This document shows, in pieces, positions 56,259-64,000 of a stretch of DNA of 64,000 bases. The notes under the pieces were generated by a model that was not told the origin of the DNA, searched no databases, and saw only the letters and a program-made list of their open reading frames with translations. The stretch covers positions 103,110 through 167,109 of the forward strand of contig NZ_BCVC01000005.1 of NCBI RefSeq assembly GCF_001591545.1. The letters are read 5' to 3'. This DNA comes from Lederbergia lenta NBRC 16444 (GTDB lineage: Bacteria; Bacillota; Bacilli; Bacillales; Bacillaceae_C). How positions within the stretch are numbered: position 1 is the first letter of the stretch; each line of letters opens with the position of its first letter. The translations under genes and the position numbers were made by a program.

Positions 56259-57539
56259 ATGGAAAATAAATTACAGTATTTGATTAATCAAGTGGAAGGC
56301 CGACAGGATGAGCTCATTCAATTGCTCAAACATTTGATTCGATTTAAAACGCCGGCACCACCTGCGAGGAACACGGAGGAAGCACAACAATTTATCGCTT
56401 CATTTTTAGAGGAAAAAGGATTTGCTATCGATAAATGGGATATTTACCCGGGTGATCCAAATGTTGTTGGGGTGCTTAAAGGTATTCATTCTAATGATTA
56501 TAAAAGCTTGATTATCAATGGTCATATAGATGTAGCTGAGGTGAGTGAGGAAGAAGAGTGGATAGCGGATCCATTTACGCCAATCGTTCAAGAGGGTTCA
56601 GTGATTGGTAGAGGTGCGGCTGATATGAAAGGTGGTCTTGCTGGTGCTTTATTTGCCACCCAGTTATTGCATGAGGCAGGGATCCAATTACCAGGTGATT
56701 TAATATTTCAGTCAGTGATTGGTGAAGAAGTTGGCGAAGCAGGTACATTGGAATGCTGCAAGCGCGGGTATACAGCTGATTTTGCGGTTGTTGTTGATAC
56801 GAGTGATTTAGAAATACGAGGGCAAGGAGGAGTGATAACAGGTTGGATCACAATAAAAAGTAAAAAGACTTTTCATGATGCGACACGTAGGGAGATGATT
56901 CATGCAGGTGGGAAGCTGTTTGGAGCAAGCGCCATTGAAAAAATGATGAAGATCATGCAAGGATTGCAAGAGCTTGAGAGGTATTGGGCAGTAATGAAAA
57001 GTTATCGGGGGTATCAACCAGGTACAAATACGATTAACCCAGCTGTTATTGAAGGGGGCAGGCATGCTGCATTTATCGCTGATGAATGTCGATTATGGAT
57101 CACTGTTCATTTTTACCCCGATGAAACATATGAGCAAGTGTCAAAAGAAATCGAGGAACATATTCTGTCCATTGCTCAAGCAGATCCTTGGTTAAGGGAA
57201 AATCCACCTATATTTGAATGGGGAGGCTCATCGATGATTGAAGATCGAGGCGAGATATTTCCATCTTTGGAAGTAGATGCTGAGCACCCAGCTGTACATA
57301 CTTTAATGCTTGCGCATGAAAGTATACTGAAGGATAACGCAGTCGTCGGTGTTTCCCCTAGCGTAACAGATGGAGGTTGGTTTGGAGAAACAGGAATTCC
57401 AGCTGCTATATATGGTCCAGGTAAGCTTCACCAAGCACATGCAGTAAACGAACAAGTTTCGATTGAACAATTAATAAAGTACACAAAGGTGATACTAACA
57501 TTCATCTATAAATGGTGTCATTCGAAAAATAGTCAATAG
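56259..57539 (+). CDS. ylmB: YlmB-like deformylase of thiamin pyrimidine salvage
   Basis: 426 residues from ATG 56259 (GGGAGGTTGGAAG upstream), the length of B. subtilis YlmB; the longer frame from 56151 runs through the riboswitch terminator and is false. M20-family metal ligands are visible: NGHIDVAE, the bridging Asp in AADMKGG, IGEEVGEAG and a C-terminal His in HQAHAVNE. YlmB deformylates N-formyl-4-amino-5-aminomethyl-2-methylpyrimidine, giving the product that TenA turns into HMP. The TPP riboswitch upstream agrees with this role. It ends in a REP pair. Confidence 0.92.
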   Translation: MENKLQYLINQVEGRQDELIQLLKHLIRFKTPAPPARNTEEAQQFIASFLEEKGFAIDKWDIYPGDPNVVGVLKGIHSNDYKSLIINGHIDVAEVSEEEEWIADPFTPIVQEGSVIGRGAADMKGGLAGALFATQLLHEAGIQLPGDLIFQSVIGEEVGEAGTLECCKRGYTADFAVVVDTSDLEIRGQGGVITGWITIKSKKTFHDATRREMIHAGGKLFGASAIEKMMKIMQGLQELERYWAVMKSYRGYQPGTNTINPAVIEGGRHAAFIADECRLWITVHFYPDETYEQVSKEIEEHILSIAQADPWLRENPPIFEWGGSSMIEDRGEIFPSLEVDAEHPAVHTLMLAHESILKDNAVVGVSPSVTDGGWFGETGIPAAIYGPGKLHQAHAVNEQVSIEQLIKYTKVILTFIYKWCHSKNSQ

Positions 57540-57550
57540 TAAGAAATTGT

Positions 57551-57624
57551 TTTGTTTGGGTGCCAGGCACCCAAACGATTCGGTCTATTCACATTTGTTT
57601 CGGTGCCTGGCACTCAAGCAATTC
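57551..57624. repeat. REP pair shared by ylmB and the transposase gene ends
   Basis: Copies at 57551-57581 (A) and 57594-57624 (T). The second supplies the last eleven codons (ELLECQAPKQM) of the minus-strand transposase gene. Confidence 0.94.
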
Positions 57625-58197
57625 CGAAGCTGGATTTTCCACTGGTTTATATTGAATGCAATATTGTGTGTAGGCTTTTAGTTTCTGTTTTTCAACAGGC
57701 ATTAGGCGAGGGAGTAGATGAAGGTTGAGAAATGGAAAGGGTGAGGGGATATCGTGGTAATAGTATTGATAGGAACTATAAAGGTATTGTTCCATCGCCT
57801 GCACAATTGGAATTTTTGTTTCAAGTGGATTTTGGTGAATATAGGCACTCACATTTAATAGTCCAGTAGGTGGACCAATTTCTTTAGAAAAGTATCTGCT
57901 TTCATAAATTTGGCCAGTGTAGTTATACTTTTTCCGAAAATAATCACTGTATCTCTTGTTAACAATCGCCATGAGCTTTCCTAGTGGGGCTTCATAAGAG
58001 CGAAGCAGAAGATGGTTATGATTGTTCATGATGCAAAATGCATAAATCTCAAACTGATATTTCCCATAAACATACGTAAGAATACGATAATATTCATTAA
58101 CATCAGATGCTCCGTGGAAGATGTTCTGACGGTTATTTCCACGAATAGTAATATGGTAATAACCAGCAGAATGCCACGTGCGTATAGGTCTAGCCAT
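57589..58197 (-). CDS. REP-associated tyrosine transposase (RAYT, Y1/IS200-like)
   Basis: 202 residues of the Y1_Tnp (IS200/TnpA-REP) family. It starts MARPIRTWHSAGYYHITIRG NNRQNIF; the HUH metal motif is His60-Asn61-His62 in MNNHNHLLLRS (Asn in place of the usual hydrophobic residue). The candidate catalytic Tyr119 is in SAYIHQNPLE, and the family block FRKKYNYTGQIYESRYFSK is present. RAYTs are single-copy domesticated transposases that nick and move REP palindromes. It is flanked by REP copies on both sides, and its own C-terminus is translated REP sequence. No sign of a paired IS end other than these repeats. Confidence 0.92.
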   Translation of the reverse strand: MARPIRTWHSAGYYHITIRGNNRQNIFHGASDVNEYYRILTYVYGKYQFEIYAFCIMNNHNHLLLRSYEAPLGKLMAIVNKRYSDYFRKKYNYTGQIYESRYFSKEIGPPTGLLNVSAYIHQNPLETKIPIVQAMEQYLYSSYQYYYHDIPSPFPFLNLHLLPRLMPVEKQKLKAYTQYCIQYKPVENPASELLECQAPKQM

Positions 58198-58230
58198 TAT
58201 ACTTAGTCTTCAACTCCCTCTTTGTTTTGT

Positions 58231-58275
58231 TGTTGTTTGGGTGCCAGGCACTCAGACAATTAGGCACTCAAACAC
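58231..58275. repeat. REP palindrome upstream of the transposase gene, with a half copy
   Basis: Full copy 58231-58261 (central A) ending 34 bp before the transposase start on its 5' side, followed by the half copy AGGCACTCAAACAC. Confidence 0.93.
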
Positions 58276-58387
58276 TTTTCCTTATCATAATCAATCCAAT
58301 CTCCTTAGACAAATCGGTAAAAAAGCAAAACGTCACCATATTACATAGCGGAATTGGAAATTCCACATGTAGAAAGAAGAAAGTAAA

Positions 58388-58485
58388 GTGTTTAAGTGCC
58401 AGGCACCTGCACAATTCAAGTGTGTGAGTGCCAGGCACCCACACAACTCCCAGGCACCACGCAATATCAGGCGCTCACACATTTT
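58388..58485. repeat. REP cluster: two copies and degenerate fragments
   Basis: Copies 58388-58417 and 58420-58447 (both central A), then CCCAGGCACCACGCAATATC and AGGCGCTCACAC, decayed partial units. They lie just before the promoter of the next gene. Confidence 0.92.
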
Positions 58486-58543
58486 ATGACAACTCTTGTA
58501 AAAATGTATCGATTTTTCTAGAATATAGGTTATAATAGGAATT

Positions 58544-58753
58544 ATGAGTTTTCTCGAGCGTGGGACTTTAGACAGTGTCACCTTTATAAAGGAGATGGAA
58601 CCAATTAAGGATTTAAACTTAAACCAAGAACAATTAAAACAGGTTTTACATGTTGCTTATGATAAAGGTTATGATGAGGATACTTCATTAAATGAATTGT
58701 TATATGAAATGACGGAGTTACTGGAGTCTTTTGTGAATGTCCAAGCCCGTTAA
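58544..58753 (+). CDS. Conserved-looking small protein (69 aa)
   Basis: ATG 58544 follows TATAATAGGAATT, so the -10 element is very close to the start and the leader would be short. Reads KDLNLNQEQLKQVLHVAYDKG YDEDTSLNELLYEMTELL, a compact helical protein with the acidic block DEDTSLNELL. I have the impression of a widespread Bacillus small protein but cannot name it. It precedes the LCP gene by 37 bp. Confidence 0.6.
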   Translation: MSFLERGTLDSVTFIKEMEPIKDLNLNQEQLKQVLHVAYDKGYDEDTSLNELLYEMTELLESFVNVQAR

Positions 58754-58790
58754 TTAGAATGCAAGTTTTTTAGAAAAGGAGAATTATAAG

Positions 58791-59720
58791 ATGGCGCGAC
58801 ATAAAACGAAAAAGAAAAGAAAAGGGTTAAAGATATTTTTAATAGTATTGCTTCTACTTGTAGTTGGAGTGGTTGCTTATGGCTATTCTATATATCATAA
58901 CTTAAATAAAGCTGCAAATACGGTTCATAGTCCGATTAACCGGACACCGGAGGTAAAAAGGCCAACAGAACTAGCTCTAAATAAACAAGATCCGTTTTCG
59001 GTATTAATGCTAGGTGTGGATGAGCGACCAGGGGATAAAGGACGTTCTGATACAATGATCGTAATGACAGTGAATCCGGAGAAGCAATCAATGGAAATGC
59101 TAAGTATTCCTCGTGATACACGTGTGGAAATTGTTGGAAGAGGAACAGAAGATAAAATTAACCACTCCTACGCATTTGGTGGCGTAGAAATGTCGATGAA
59201 TACAGTTGAGAAATTCCTTGATATTCCAATAGATTATTATGTGAAGATGAACATGGATGGATTTAAGGAAATTGTCGATGCAGTAGGTGGTATCACAGTG
59301 AATAATGACCTCGATTTTTCACAAGGTGGCCATCATTTTGCAAAAGGTCAGTTGAATTTGAATGGTAAAGAGGCGTTAAGCTATGCTCGTATGCGTAAGA
59401 GTGATTCACGTGGTGATTTTGGACGACAAATGCGTCAACGTCAAGTTATTCAAGGTGTAATGAATAAGGGTGCTAATGTCTCAGCCCTTTGGAAATATGA
59501 CGATGTGCTTAAGGCTTTGAGCAATAATGTTGAAACGAATATTTCCTTCGACGAAATGAAAGACATCCAAAAAAATTATAGCTCAGCCCGACATAATATT
59601 GAGCAAATGCAAATCGAAGGTAGTGGCTCGACGATTGGTGGGGTTTGGTATTATATTGTTTCACAAGATGAACGTGATAAAATTCAAACTCGATTGAAAG
59701 AACATTTGAAGTTACAATAA
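58791..59720 (+). CDS. LytR-CpsA-Psr (LCP) family cell-wall polymer ligase
   Basis: 309 residues. A basic N-terminus (KTKKKRKG) and one membrane helix (about 13-33) anchor it; the LCP domain is extracellular: VLMLGVDERPGDKGRSDTMI, LSIPRDTRVEI, NHSYAFGG, DAVGGITVNNDLDF and the arginine pair in YARMRKSDSRGDFGR. LCP enzymes attach teichoic acids or capsule to peptidoglycan. The start has AAAAGGAGAATTATAAG upstream. Closest Bacillus group is TagT/TagU/TagV; I cannot choose among them. Confidence 0.93.
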   Translation: MARHKTKKKRKGLKIFLIVLLLLVVGVVAYGYSIYHNLNKAANTVHSPINRTPEVKRPTELALNKQDPFSVLMLGVDERPGDKGRSDTMIVMTVNPEKQSMEMLSIPRDTRVEIVGRGTEDKINHSYAFGGVEMSMNTVEKFLDIPIDYYVKMNMDGFKEIVDAVGGITVNNDLDFSQGGHHFAKGQLNLNGKEALSYARMRKSDSRGDFGRQMRQRQVIQGVMNKGANVSALWKYDDVLKALSNNVETNISFDEMKDIQKNYSSARHNIEQMQIEGSGSTIGGVWYYIVSQDERDKIQTRLKEHLKLQ

Positions 59721-59727
59721 ATTAATA

Positions 59728-59762
59728 TGCCCGGGGCCGATTTGGCAACGGGCTATTTTTTT
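59728..59762 (+). terminator. Terminator after the LCP gene
   Basis: GC-rich stem GCCCG...CGGGC with an inner GCC/GGC pair, followed by TATTTTTTTA, eight bases after the stop. Confidence 0.85.
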
Positions 59763-59837
59763 ATCAAAAAAATAATAAAAGTCATTTGCTAAAAATATAA
59801 TCTGTATAATAGAAACATAAAGATAAAGGAGTTCAAT

Positions 59838-60329
59838 TTGAAAACAATTATTAAAGTATTTTTGTTACCGGTCGTTGCAATCTCGATATTTATCTTTTCA
59901 TCACAAACATATGAGCAACAATCCCTCGTACCAATGCTATATAAAATACTGCCAGGGGAACCGTTGATAGGCCTCCTATCTCATATAGAAATTCCCTATT
60001 GGGGATCGATTATATCGGTAGAAACGAAAGGTTATTATTATTTTCTGGAATTTTTAATACGCAAGTTTGCCCATTTATTTTTATTTGGAATGTTTGCTTT
60101 GACAATGTTTAGTTTACTAATGTTTATAAAGAGGATGAAAGTGCCGCAAGCAGTGTTTATTGCCCTAATAGGAACCGGGATATATGCTGCTGTAGATGAA
60201 TACCATCAGTTAATAACGGGTGGGAGGACGCCCTTGGTTGCAGATGTATTATTAGATATGACTGGCGCTGTAATTGCACTCGTAATCTATGTCCCCATTT
60301 ATATGATAAGGAAAAGAATCAATAATTAG
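59838..60329 (+). CDS. VanZ-family membrane protein
   Basis: 163 residues from TTG 59838 (AAAGGAGTTCAAT upstream). Four to five membrane segments; the family pattern FIFSSQTYEQQS near the start, FLIRKFAHLFLFGMFAL and YAAVDEYHQLITGGRTPLVADVLLDMTG is clear. VanZ-like proteins are linked to glycopeptide tolerance and polymer export but the biochemical role is not known. A perfect long terminator follows. Confidence 0.9.
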   Translation: MKTIIKVFLLPVVAISIFIFSSQTYEQQSLVPMLYKILPGEPLIGLLSHIEIPYWGSIISVETKGYYYFLEFLIRKFAHLFLFGMFALTMFSLLMFIKRMKVPQAVFIALIGTGIYAAVDEYHQLITGGRTPLVADVLLDMTGAVIALVIYVPIYMIRKRINN

Positions 60330-60384
60330 GAAAAATAGTTAATAAATCCAGATGAATCGTGTCATCTGATTTATTAACTATTTT
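60330..60384. terminator. Long perfect terminator hairpin
   Basis: About 24-bp stem (AAAAATAGTTAATAAATC...AGATGA with TCATCTGATTTATTAAC...) with a six-base loop; T-runs on both strands. Confidence 0.88.
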
Positions 60385-60648
60385 TGTATTCTTTTTTTCG
60401 CCCCTTACTATTGAATAAAAAAATTTGTAAAGCATCTCTAATCTTCTTAGCTTTTAACTTTAAAAATCAAAATATATACCGATATAATACAAGACCAAAG
60501 AACTAGGTCTTTATATTCACTGATCGGATTAAAGTTAATTGAGGGGAAAACTCACTATACTTTGTATGGCAGACAAACTTAAGGACCGATTTTAAATATA
60601 ATTAAGGTTATCTTGTCCGTTTTCCTAGAAAAAGGGAGATAGATTACT
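60385..60648. other. Intergenic AT-rich region
   Basis: No gene. Contains the GAAAAAGGGAGATAG ribosome site of the next gene. Positions 60500-60520 (AAGACCAAAGAACTAGGTCTTTA) can form a small hairpin. Confidence 0.4.
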
Positions 60649-61002
60649 GTGAAGAAAAAGCTTAGTAAAAATGAGAAAATTAGTCTTTCAATGAAAGGAA
60701 GGACTCTTTCCAAGGAACATAAACTTAAATTATCTAAAGCGAAATTAGGTAAAAAGCGAACAGATACGACAAGGGCTAAAATTAAATCAACAGCATTAGG
60801 AGACAGAGTTAAATTAAAAGTCAATCATCCATTGATACCTAAATCTAGCAAAAGTCGATCACATTTAACGGCAATAGATGTGAAACAAATTCGGGACCGT
60901 TATAGCAATGAAGAAGCAGTTTCGATTCGACAACTAGCAGAGGAATACAGGGTTAGCAGGCATACTATTCATTCTATCGTTACTTACAGAGTATGGAAGT
61001 AA
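60649..61002 (+). CDS. NUMOD3-type DNA-binding protein with C-terminal helix-turn-helix
   Basis: 117 residues from GTG 60649 (AAAGGGAGATAGATTACT upstream). The first half carries repeated basic NUMOD3-like units: SMKGRTLSKEHKLKLSKAKLGKK and a further RAKIKST. The second half, LTAIDVKQIRDRYSNEEAVSIRQLAEEYRVSRHTIHSIVTYRVWK, abbreviated here as a helix-turn-helix at about 75-117, resembles HNH homing endonuclease specificity tails. The nuclease domain is absent. It may be a remnant of a homing endonuclease or a stand-alone DNA-binding protein. Confidence 0.7.
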   Translation: MKKKLSKNEKISLSMKGRTLSKEHKLKLSKAKLGKKRTDTTRAKIKSTALGDRVKLKVNHPLIPKSSKSRSHLTAIDVKQIRDRYSNEEAVSIRQLAEEYRVSRHTIHSIVTYRVWK

Positions 61003-61086
61003 ACTTTAATCTACCATTTATTTAATCTGAAAATTCTCTACTAAATTAGACAATAAAAGTGAGTTCAAGTAGAATGTGGAAATGCG

Positions 61087-62368
61087 ATGATTAGAAGTGT
61101 CAATAAAGGGCCATTGCGCTTAGATGAAAAATACATCAATCATTATTTAAAATATAATTCTACTAATCGCTTTCCATTTCTTAAAAAGATGTATGAAAAT
61201 AAGCAGGTATATATATTTCTAACGTTAAGTGCGTTTGGAATTGTACAACGGGGAATTAACTAATAGAATTAGAAAAACAACTAATATTAAAAATGAAATA
61301 GCATCACTCATAGAAAAATCAACTTACTATTTAGTCAATCAGCTAAAACCAAGCGGACAATTTGAATATGGTTATTTTTCTGCTTTTGCAAAAAGAATAG
61401 TGACCTATAATATTGTGCGTCATGCTAGTTCATTATATTCCATGGCTGAGGGGTATGAATTAGTGAAGGATGAGAAGATACTTGATGCCATTGAAAGAGG
61501 TATTGAATATTTAATTGGTGAAGCCATTGTTTATAAGAATGAGGGAAATCAAAAATTGCATATGTTGTGGATGATGCAAATAACAATGAAATAAAAATAG
61601 GATCCAATGCTACTGCCATTTTAGCCATTACTAAATATATGGAAATGAAAAAACAGATAAGTATCTTTCTATTGCGCAAGCACTAGCTAAAGGAATTATT
61701 AAAATGAAAACAATTAGTGGAGGATTCATCCATGTTTTAAGTTATCCATCTTTTGCAATAAAGGATATCTACCGCATTATTTATTATGAAGGAGAAGCCA
61801 TCTTTTCGTTATTACGGTTGTATGCAATTGACAGGGATGAAACTTGGCTGAATGAAGTAAAAAGCTCTTTCGATTATTTCATTACGAATGATTACTGGAG
61901 GCATCATGATCATAGGCTCAGCTACTCGGCGAATGAATTGACGATTTACGCTCCGGAAGATCGATATTTTATTTTCGGACTAAAGAACTGTCAAGGCAGA
62001 CTTGACTTTATTTATCATTGTGTGACAACGTATCCTACTTTCTTAGAGTTAACGATGGCGGCCTATAAAATGATTGATCGATTAAACGTATAGATAAAAG
62101 TTATTTACTTGATCATATTGACAAGCAATACCTTGAAAAGACGGTAGATAGACGAGCGGAATATCAAAGAGTCGGATTTTTCTATCTAGAACTGGCCATG
62201 TATCAAAAAGATCCTTCGTTAATTTTGAATGGGTTCTTTATACGCCATCATTCTTTTCGAGTAAGAATAAACGATGTAGAGCATTATTTATCTAGTTATT
62301 GTCAATATTTACAATACCGTGCTCCTAAACTAGACGAAAATATAGAATGGACGCTAACAAATATATAA
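61087..62368 (+). pseudogene. Helical-barrel-like protein gene broken by several frameshifts
   Basis: Coding sequence runs through five segments: IRSVNKGPLRLDEKYINHYL from ATG 61087; NIKNEIASLIEKSTYYLVNQ and FEYGYFSAFAKRIVTYNIVRH (61229-61560); AYVVDDANNNEIKIGSNATA; TDKYLSIAQALAKGIIKMKT to RLNV (stop 62091); then SYLLDHIDKQYLEKTVDRRA to TAA 62366. Each change is a single-base slip, two of them at A-runs near 61556 and 61655. The repeated helix pairs suggest an alpha/alpha-barrel like glycoside hydrolase or epimerase folds, about 425 residues if repaired. Family not named with confidence. Confidence 0.75.
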
Positions 62369-62391
62369 TAGTAGATAATACCAAAGATATT

Positions 62392-62449
62392 AGGCCTTAT
62401 AATAGCCGACTTTTTGTATGAAAGTTGGCTATTATAAGGTCTTTTTTTA
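62392..62449 (+). terminator. Strong intrinsic terminator
   Basis: 22-bp stem (AGGCCTTATAATAGCC... with ...GGCTATTATAAGGTCT, a few G-T pairs) with a seven-base loop and eight T. Confidence 0.9.
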
Positions 62450-62615
62450 TTTAATCCAAATTTATATACAGTAGTCAGAAACTTTAGGAAAATAGGTTTG
62501 TATGTCTAGTTGTGTACCTGCGGTCTAACGTCATCCGAATTTTCAACAAAATTACTATTAATTTAGCAACATAACATACAAAGGAACCAATTTTTGGCCG
62601 ATAATGTGGATTTTA

Positions 62616-62644
62616 TTGACAATTTGTGACGCGGTAGCTAGAAT
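62616..62644 (+). promoter_or_regulatory. SigA-type promoter of the surface protein gene
   Basis: TTGACA (62616-62621), 17-bp spacer, TAGAAT (62639-62644): full -35 consensus and one mismatch in -10. Confidence 0.7.
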
Positions 62645-62774
62645 CGGCTGTATATTAAAATTGTCGAAATCTTTATAAAAGTATAGTTAAAGGGAAGTGA
62701 GGAGATAAATAATATCGATAAATTAAAGAGACAATCTATGAATGTAAAAAGTTATTATTTGAGGGGGAATTTAC

Positions 62775-64000
62775 TTGAGTAAACGAAACTTTGATTATAA
62801 AAAAAGATTAAATGCAAAAAGCAAATTATATAAAAAAAGAACGATTGCACTCGCCACATCGTTCGTATTGGTAGCTGGGCCAATCGCTATGTCAGGGAGT
62901 TTACCTGGTCTTTCAATCAATTCAGTTCAGGCTGCGACACTTGCAGATGTAAATCTTTTGACTAATACAACAGTGTCTGCAACGCTAGGGGGGGAACCGA
63001 CCCTTACAGCTTAAGCTTAGGATTAACTGGACAAGGAGTTGCGGATGCAGGGGTACTTGCACCTGAAAAAGTAGCCGTTTTCTATGCGCCAGAGTTAGCT
63101 GGTAAAATGACTGCGGCGGGACCGGCAGATGTTCGTGTGGAAATATTGCCGATTACGATGGATGACCTTGGTACTCTAAATGAAACTTTAAATGGAGTAA
63201 CCACTGTATTAACAGGTACTGTTACCGAAGTTTTAAGTGTAGTTGACCAACTGCAAAGCAGTCTAATACCAAACGAATTACTAACAATAAATGGTATCTC
63301 CGAGCTAGAGTCGGCGGTCGATGCATTGAATAATATTGATGATGCACTGACAGATTTGCTTGCCTATGAGGATACAATTGAGACCACGATTGCAGAAGAC
63401 GGTTCAATAACTGTAGATTTTTCCGATGGCCTTGGAAATCATCTAGAGACAGCTATTAATGAAGTTGTTGTTACTCTGCTTGAAGATGTTGTAACGGCAT
63501 TAAATGGAGTAGAACTTGCTATTTTGCCTGGTGCTGAAGAGATACCTGGTGTTGGTCTGATTATTGGTGGCCTTAATGATTTGGTTAATGGTGTATTAGG
63601 AACCGTTACTGGGACAGTTGACGAAGTAGTAGGACTGATTGATGATATTACAGACGGAACTATCGATTTAACTAATGATTTAGTTGGGCTTCAAGTTATA
63701 GGTCAAACTTCTGTTAACCTAAATGTAAATGTTGATAAACCAATTGGAATCATTGGTGACGTCGAAGTCACAGGTGCTGCTGTAAACACAGGTGTAATAG
63801 ATCTTGAGTTGTTAGGTAGTTTAACAGATTCAACAACAGTAACTTTTAACGATCCAGATGAAGGAGACGGCGACGCAGACGCCGATGATCTGATTCTAGA
63901 TATTCCATCTGTTAATGATGTATATAATGGGGACACGGAAATTACAGGAACTGGCGAATCAGGATCGACTGTTCAAGTCGAAGATGGAGCAGGTAATGAA
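62775..64000 (+). CDS. Large secreted surface protein, frame interrupted at a G7 tract (3' end outside window)
   Basis: TTG start with GAGGGGGAATTTAC upstream. The N-terminus is basic (KRNFDYKKRLNAKSKLYKKR) with a signal segment ending VQAA. The frame reaches TAA at 63012, but from the G7 tract at 62988-62994 a second frame is open to the window end: LGGGTDPYSLSLGLTGQGVA would result from eight G. It continues with Val/Leu/Thr-rich sequence (LNGVTTVLTGTVTEVLSVVD; VNVDKPIGIIGDVEVTGAAVN) and, near 63910, an Ig-like unit SVNDVYNGDTEITGTGESGS of the kind repeated in biofilm adhesins. Phase variation at the G tract, mutation or sequence error could explain the break. Confidence 0.8.

Larger units (their letters stand above)
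62371..62774. other. Intergenic region with terminator and promoter
   Basis: Holds the terminator at 62392-62449 and a promoter at 62616-62644 for the surface protein, with a leader of about 120 nt. GAGGGGGAATTTAC is the ribosome site. No gene seen. Confidence 0.55.

Overview
The window comes from a low-GC Gram-positive bacterium of the Bacillaceae. The signs are strong AGGAGG-type ribosome sites, frequent TTG and GTG starts, LPxTG wall anchors with class C sortases, a SipW/TasA-type locus, CcpA (cre) and Fur boxes, and gene sets matching Bacillus loci (yfmT-yfmS, ganSPQAB with a LacI regulator, ylmB under a TPP riboswitch, a YvrJ/SigO/RsoA group, a YbfG-like protein). Assignments rest on reading motifs and order; no database search was run.

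Layout. 1-6.0 kb: a sortase-assembled pilus locus (a 5'-truncated LPNTG surface protein, a SpaA-type major pilin, a terminator-like hairpin, two class C sortases). 6.2-7.35 kb: a REC-SARP/BTAD response regulator cut by one in-frame TAA. 7.9-10.25 kb (minus): soluble chemoreceptor yfmS and vanillin dehydrogenase yfmT. 10.7-15.5 kb: one 1606-residue secreted protein joining a rhamnogalacturonan acetylesterase to a PL11 rhamnogalacturonan lyase. 15.7-17.3 kb: an acidic exported protein, SipW-type signal peptidase and TasA/CalY-type fibre protein. 17.5-20.0 kb: an aldo/keto reductase and two small membrane proteins. 20.4-24.0 kb: a CUT2 sugar ABC transporter. 24.1-27.65 kb: a Fur-controlled IsdE-like haem/siderophore importer with an ankyrin-like protein and an IsdG/HmoA-like monooxygenase.

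28.3-45.6 kb looks like an AT-rich acquired island. It starts where a YesS/YtdP-like sensor-regulator gene is cut off. It holds decayed small genes, YvrJ, a split sigma factor pair (SigO-like with an internal TAA, and RsoA-like), a YbfG-like peptidoglycan-binding/DUF1906 protein, a class C group II intron with most of its reverse transcriptase deleted, a pair of apparently nested group II introns with frameshifted reverse transcriptases, and a MITE-like element.

46.2-56.0 kb is a galactan utilisation locus: LacI regulator, importer ganSPQ, GH42 beta-galactosidase ganA and a wall-anchored GH53 galactanase ganB. With the rhamnogalacturonan enzyme it suggests a plant-pectin lifestyle. 56-64 kb: TPP riboswitch with ylmB, a REP-associated tyrosine transposase, an LCP protein, a VanZ-like protein, a NUMOD3-type DNA-binding protein, a multiply frameshifted pseudogene and the start of a large surface protein interrupted at a G7 tract.

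The most striking feature is a dispersed family of about 30-bp near-perfect palindromes with core GTGCC(T/A)GGCAC: 23 full copies plus several halves, nearly all between genes and often touching stop codons, densest around the transposase gene at 57.6-58.2 kb and absent from the 28-45.6 kb island. I read this as a Gram-positive REP/RAYT system whose repeat even encodes the C-terminus of the transposase. A second theme is broken genes (three in-frame TAA codons and several apparent single-base indels), which are either real decay or homopolymer-type sequence errors.
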